Of a stretch of DNA of 64,000 bases, positions 63,082-64,000 are shown one piece after another (positions within the stretch are counted from its first letter, which is position 1; every line of letters begins with the position of its first letter). The notes under the pieces were generated by a model. That model saw only the letters and a program-made list of their open reading frames with translations, was not told where the DNA came from and made no database searches. Source of the stretch: Thalassotalea_F euphylliae. Its GTDB lineage: Bacteria > Pseudomonadota > Gammaproteobacteria > Enterobacterales > Alteromonadaceae. Position numbers and translations under genes: made by a program. The stretch lies in NCBI RefSeq assembly GCF_042682785.1, contig NZ_JBHUIB010000003.1, positions 744,001 through 808,000 on the forward strand, in the 5' to 3' direction.

Positions 63082-63930
63082 ATGAACAATCGGCAGTCAG
63101 ATTTTATCATCTCTGGCATTCTAACGTTTTCGTTAGTACTTTTAGGTATTTCATTTCTCCTTGGTGCCAACCCCAAAGCACTAAACGCCACGTTTAACTT
63201 TTACCAGTTAAGTAGCCTAATACCTGAAAATCTGCTCATTGTTATTGCGTCTATCTACTTTATCTTTGCAGGCATAAGCATAACAGTATTTACAAAAACG
63301 CAACGATTTGGCGTTATAAGCGCATTCAGCCTCGTTACATTAGCAGTAATTCCACTAGTAACATTACTTGATAGTGGTCGTTGGATGGCGAGCCTTGGCG
63401 GCTTTCCAATCATTGGTTCAGGCCAAGGAATCATTAAATATTTCGCTTTAATCCCACTTGTTTTATTCCTAGTGTATAAAGATAAATTCTCTTCTTCTCA
63501 ACATGCACTTTTAAACGTTATTCCTGTCGCAATTGTCATGTTATGGATTGGTGGCATGAAGTTTTATGAATTTGAAGCCAAAGGTATAGAATCTTTAGTC
63601 GCCAACTCACCGTTAATGTCATGGATGTATAGTGTTGGTGATTTACAAGAAGTCTCAAATGCGATTGGTGTATACGATCTATTAGTAACCCTGGCGTTGG
63701 TGCTAGGCGTTGCACTGCGCCATCGATTGCTACTTTTAGCCGGCATTTTAGGCTGTGGTGCTGTATTTGTTGTGACACAAACCTTTATTTTTACCACTGG
63801 CGGTGGATTAAGTGCTGAAACGTTGTTAACAGGGCTTAGCCAATTCATTATTAAAGATTTATGGTTAGTGGCTAATTTAATCGTTGTTTGGCGCGTTGTA
63901 TCTGAAAAAATCCAGAGGCCATCAAACTAA
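63082..63930 (+). CDS. DUF417-like membrane protein
   Basis: 282 residues with about seven hydrophobic segments. The second half, with IVMLWIGGMKFYEFEAKGIE and LVANSPLMSWMY, matches the DUF417 (YkgB/RclC) family, in which E. coli RclC belongs to the reactive-chlorine response. The first half, about 120 residues with three to four membrane segments, is additional to the usual ~200-residue family. Function unknown. The remaining 70 bp of the window hold no feature. Confidence 0.75.
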   Translation: MNNRQSDFIISGILTFSLVLLGISFLLGANPKALNATFNFYQLSSLIPENLLIVIASIYFIFAGISITVFTKTQRFGVISAFSLVTLAVIPLVTLLDSGRWMASLGGFPIIGSGQGIIKYFALIPLVLFLVYKDKFSSSQHALLNVIPVAIVMLWIGGMKFYEFEAKGIESLVANSPLMSWMYSVGDLQEVSNAIGVYDLLVTLALVLGVALRHRLLLLAGILGCGAVFVVTQTFIFTTGGGLSAETLLTGLSQFIIKDLWLVANLIVVWRVVSEKIQRPSN

Positions 63931-64000
63931 GTACTAGCCCCCCTATTCTTATATAGGTAAAGTAACGGCCAAGTTATGCAATGCGTTAAACAAATGGATA

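Overview
The window comes from a gammaproteobacterial chromosome. Gene content and order point to a marine member of the Alteromonadales, most like the Colwellia/Thalassotalea group. The evidence is a HexR-zwf-pgl-edd-glk-eda block, yejKLM, tusDCBE, a bioBFCD/bioA pair, a TonB-dependent receptor under a TPP riboswitch, LytS/LytTR signalling genes and fairly AT-rich DNA throughout. The taxonomic call is inference from gene content; no rRNA is present.

Layout. 1-1340: the C-terminal part of an RND efflux permease, then a HIT-family protein. 1380-5425: a TPP riboswitch followed by an outer-membrane receptor, a small thiamine-binding (YkoF/MTH1187-like) protein, a PnuC/PnuT permease and a thiamine-kinase-like phosphotransferase; together they read as thiamine uptake and salvage. 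5519-7412: a LytS-type histidine kinase and LytTR regulator. 7433-25808: central carbon metabolism (pfkA, pyk, hexR, zwf, pgl, edd, glk, eda, gapA, gnd and a second long GAPDH), with three good HexR boxes (two before zwf, one before gapA). A large divergent tubulin/FtsZ-like GTPase sits between eda and gapA. 25861-28926: a small motility-type protein under a near-consensus sigma-28 promoter, tusDCBE for tRNA 2-thiolation, a BI-1 protein and tag. 29004-32700: two near-identical tRNA-Ser(UGA) units, each with its own promoter and terminator, flank adhC, fghA and an HDOD gene.

32837-44006: a DUF1800/DUF1501 pair, an aldehyde dehydrogenase, a transglutaminase-TPR lipoprotein with an M28 peptidase, a phosphoribosyltransferase, a nucleotide pyrophosphatase-like protein, a protein resembling CTP-dependent riboflavin kinase, and a NIT-domain chemoreceptor. 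44007-45563: an accessory-looking patch with a 46-residue ORF, a perfect 31-bp tandem duplication, a long imperfect inverted repeat and a lone tyrosine recombinase. 45552-52091: a periplasmic solute-binding protein, an M23 peptidase, a two-domain QueD-like protein, pyrC and yejK on the minus strand, then yejL and yejM on the plus strand. 52165-54698: tRNA-Pro(GGG), gltS, and an orphan HicB antitoxin preceded by four 18-bp repeats spaced 33-34 bp apart. 54785-59832: the biotin genes bioBFCD and divergent bioA, with a BirA-type operator between them. 59855-63930: a membrane protein, asnS, an EF-hand protein, an NTF2-like protein and a DUF417-like membrane protein.

The central region is a coherent regulon. 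Glucokinase and G6PDH/Pgl/Edd/Eda form a complete Entner-Doudoroff route, with Gnd giving the oxidative pentose phosphate branch and Pfk, Gap and Pyk the glycolytic enzymes; HexR is placed to control zwf and gapA. The least explained items are the tubulin-like protein, the recombinase patch and the HicB repeat array.
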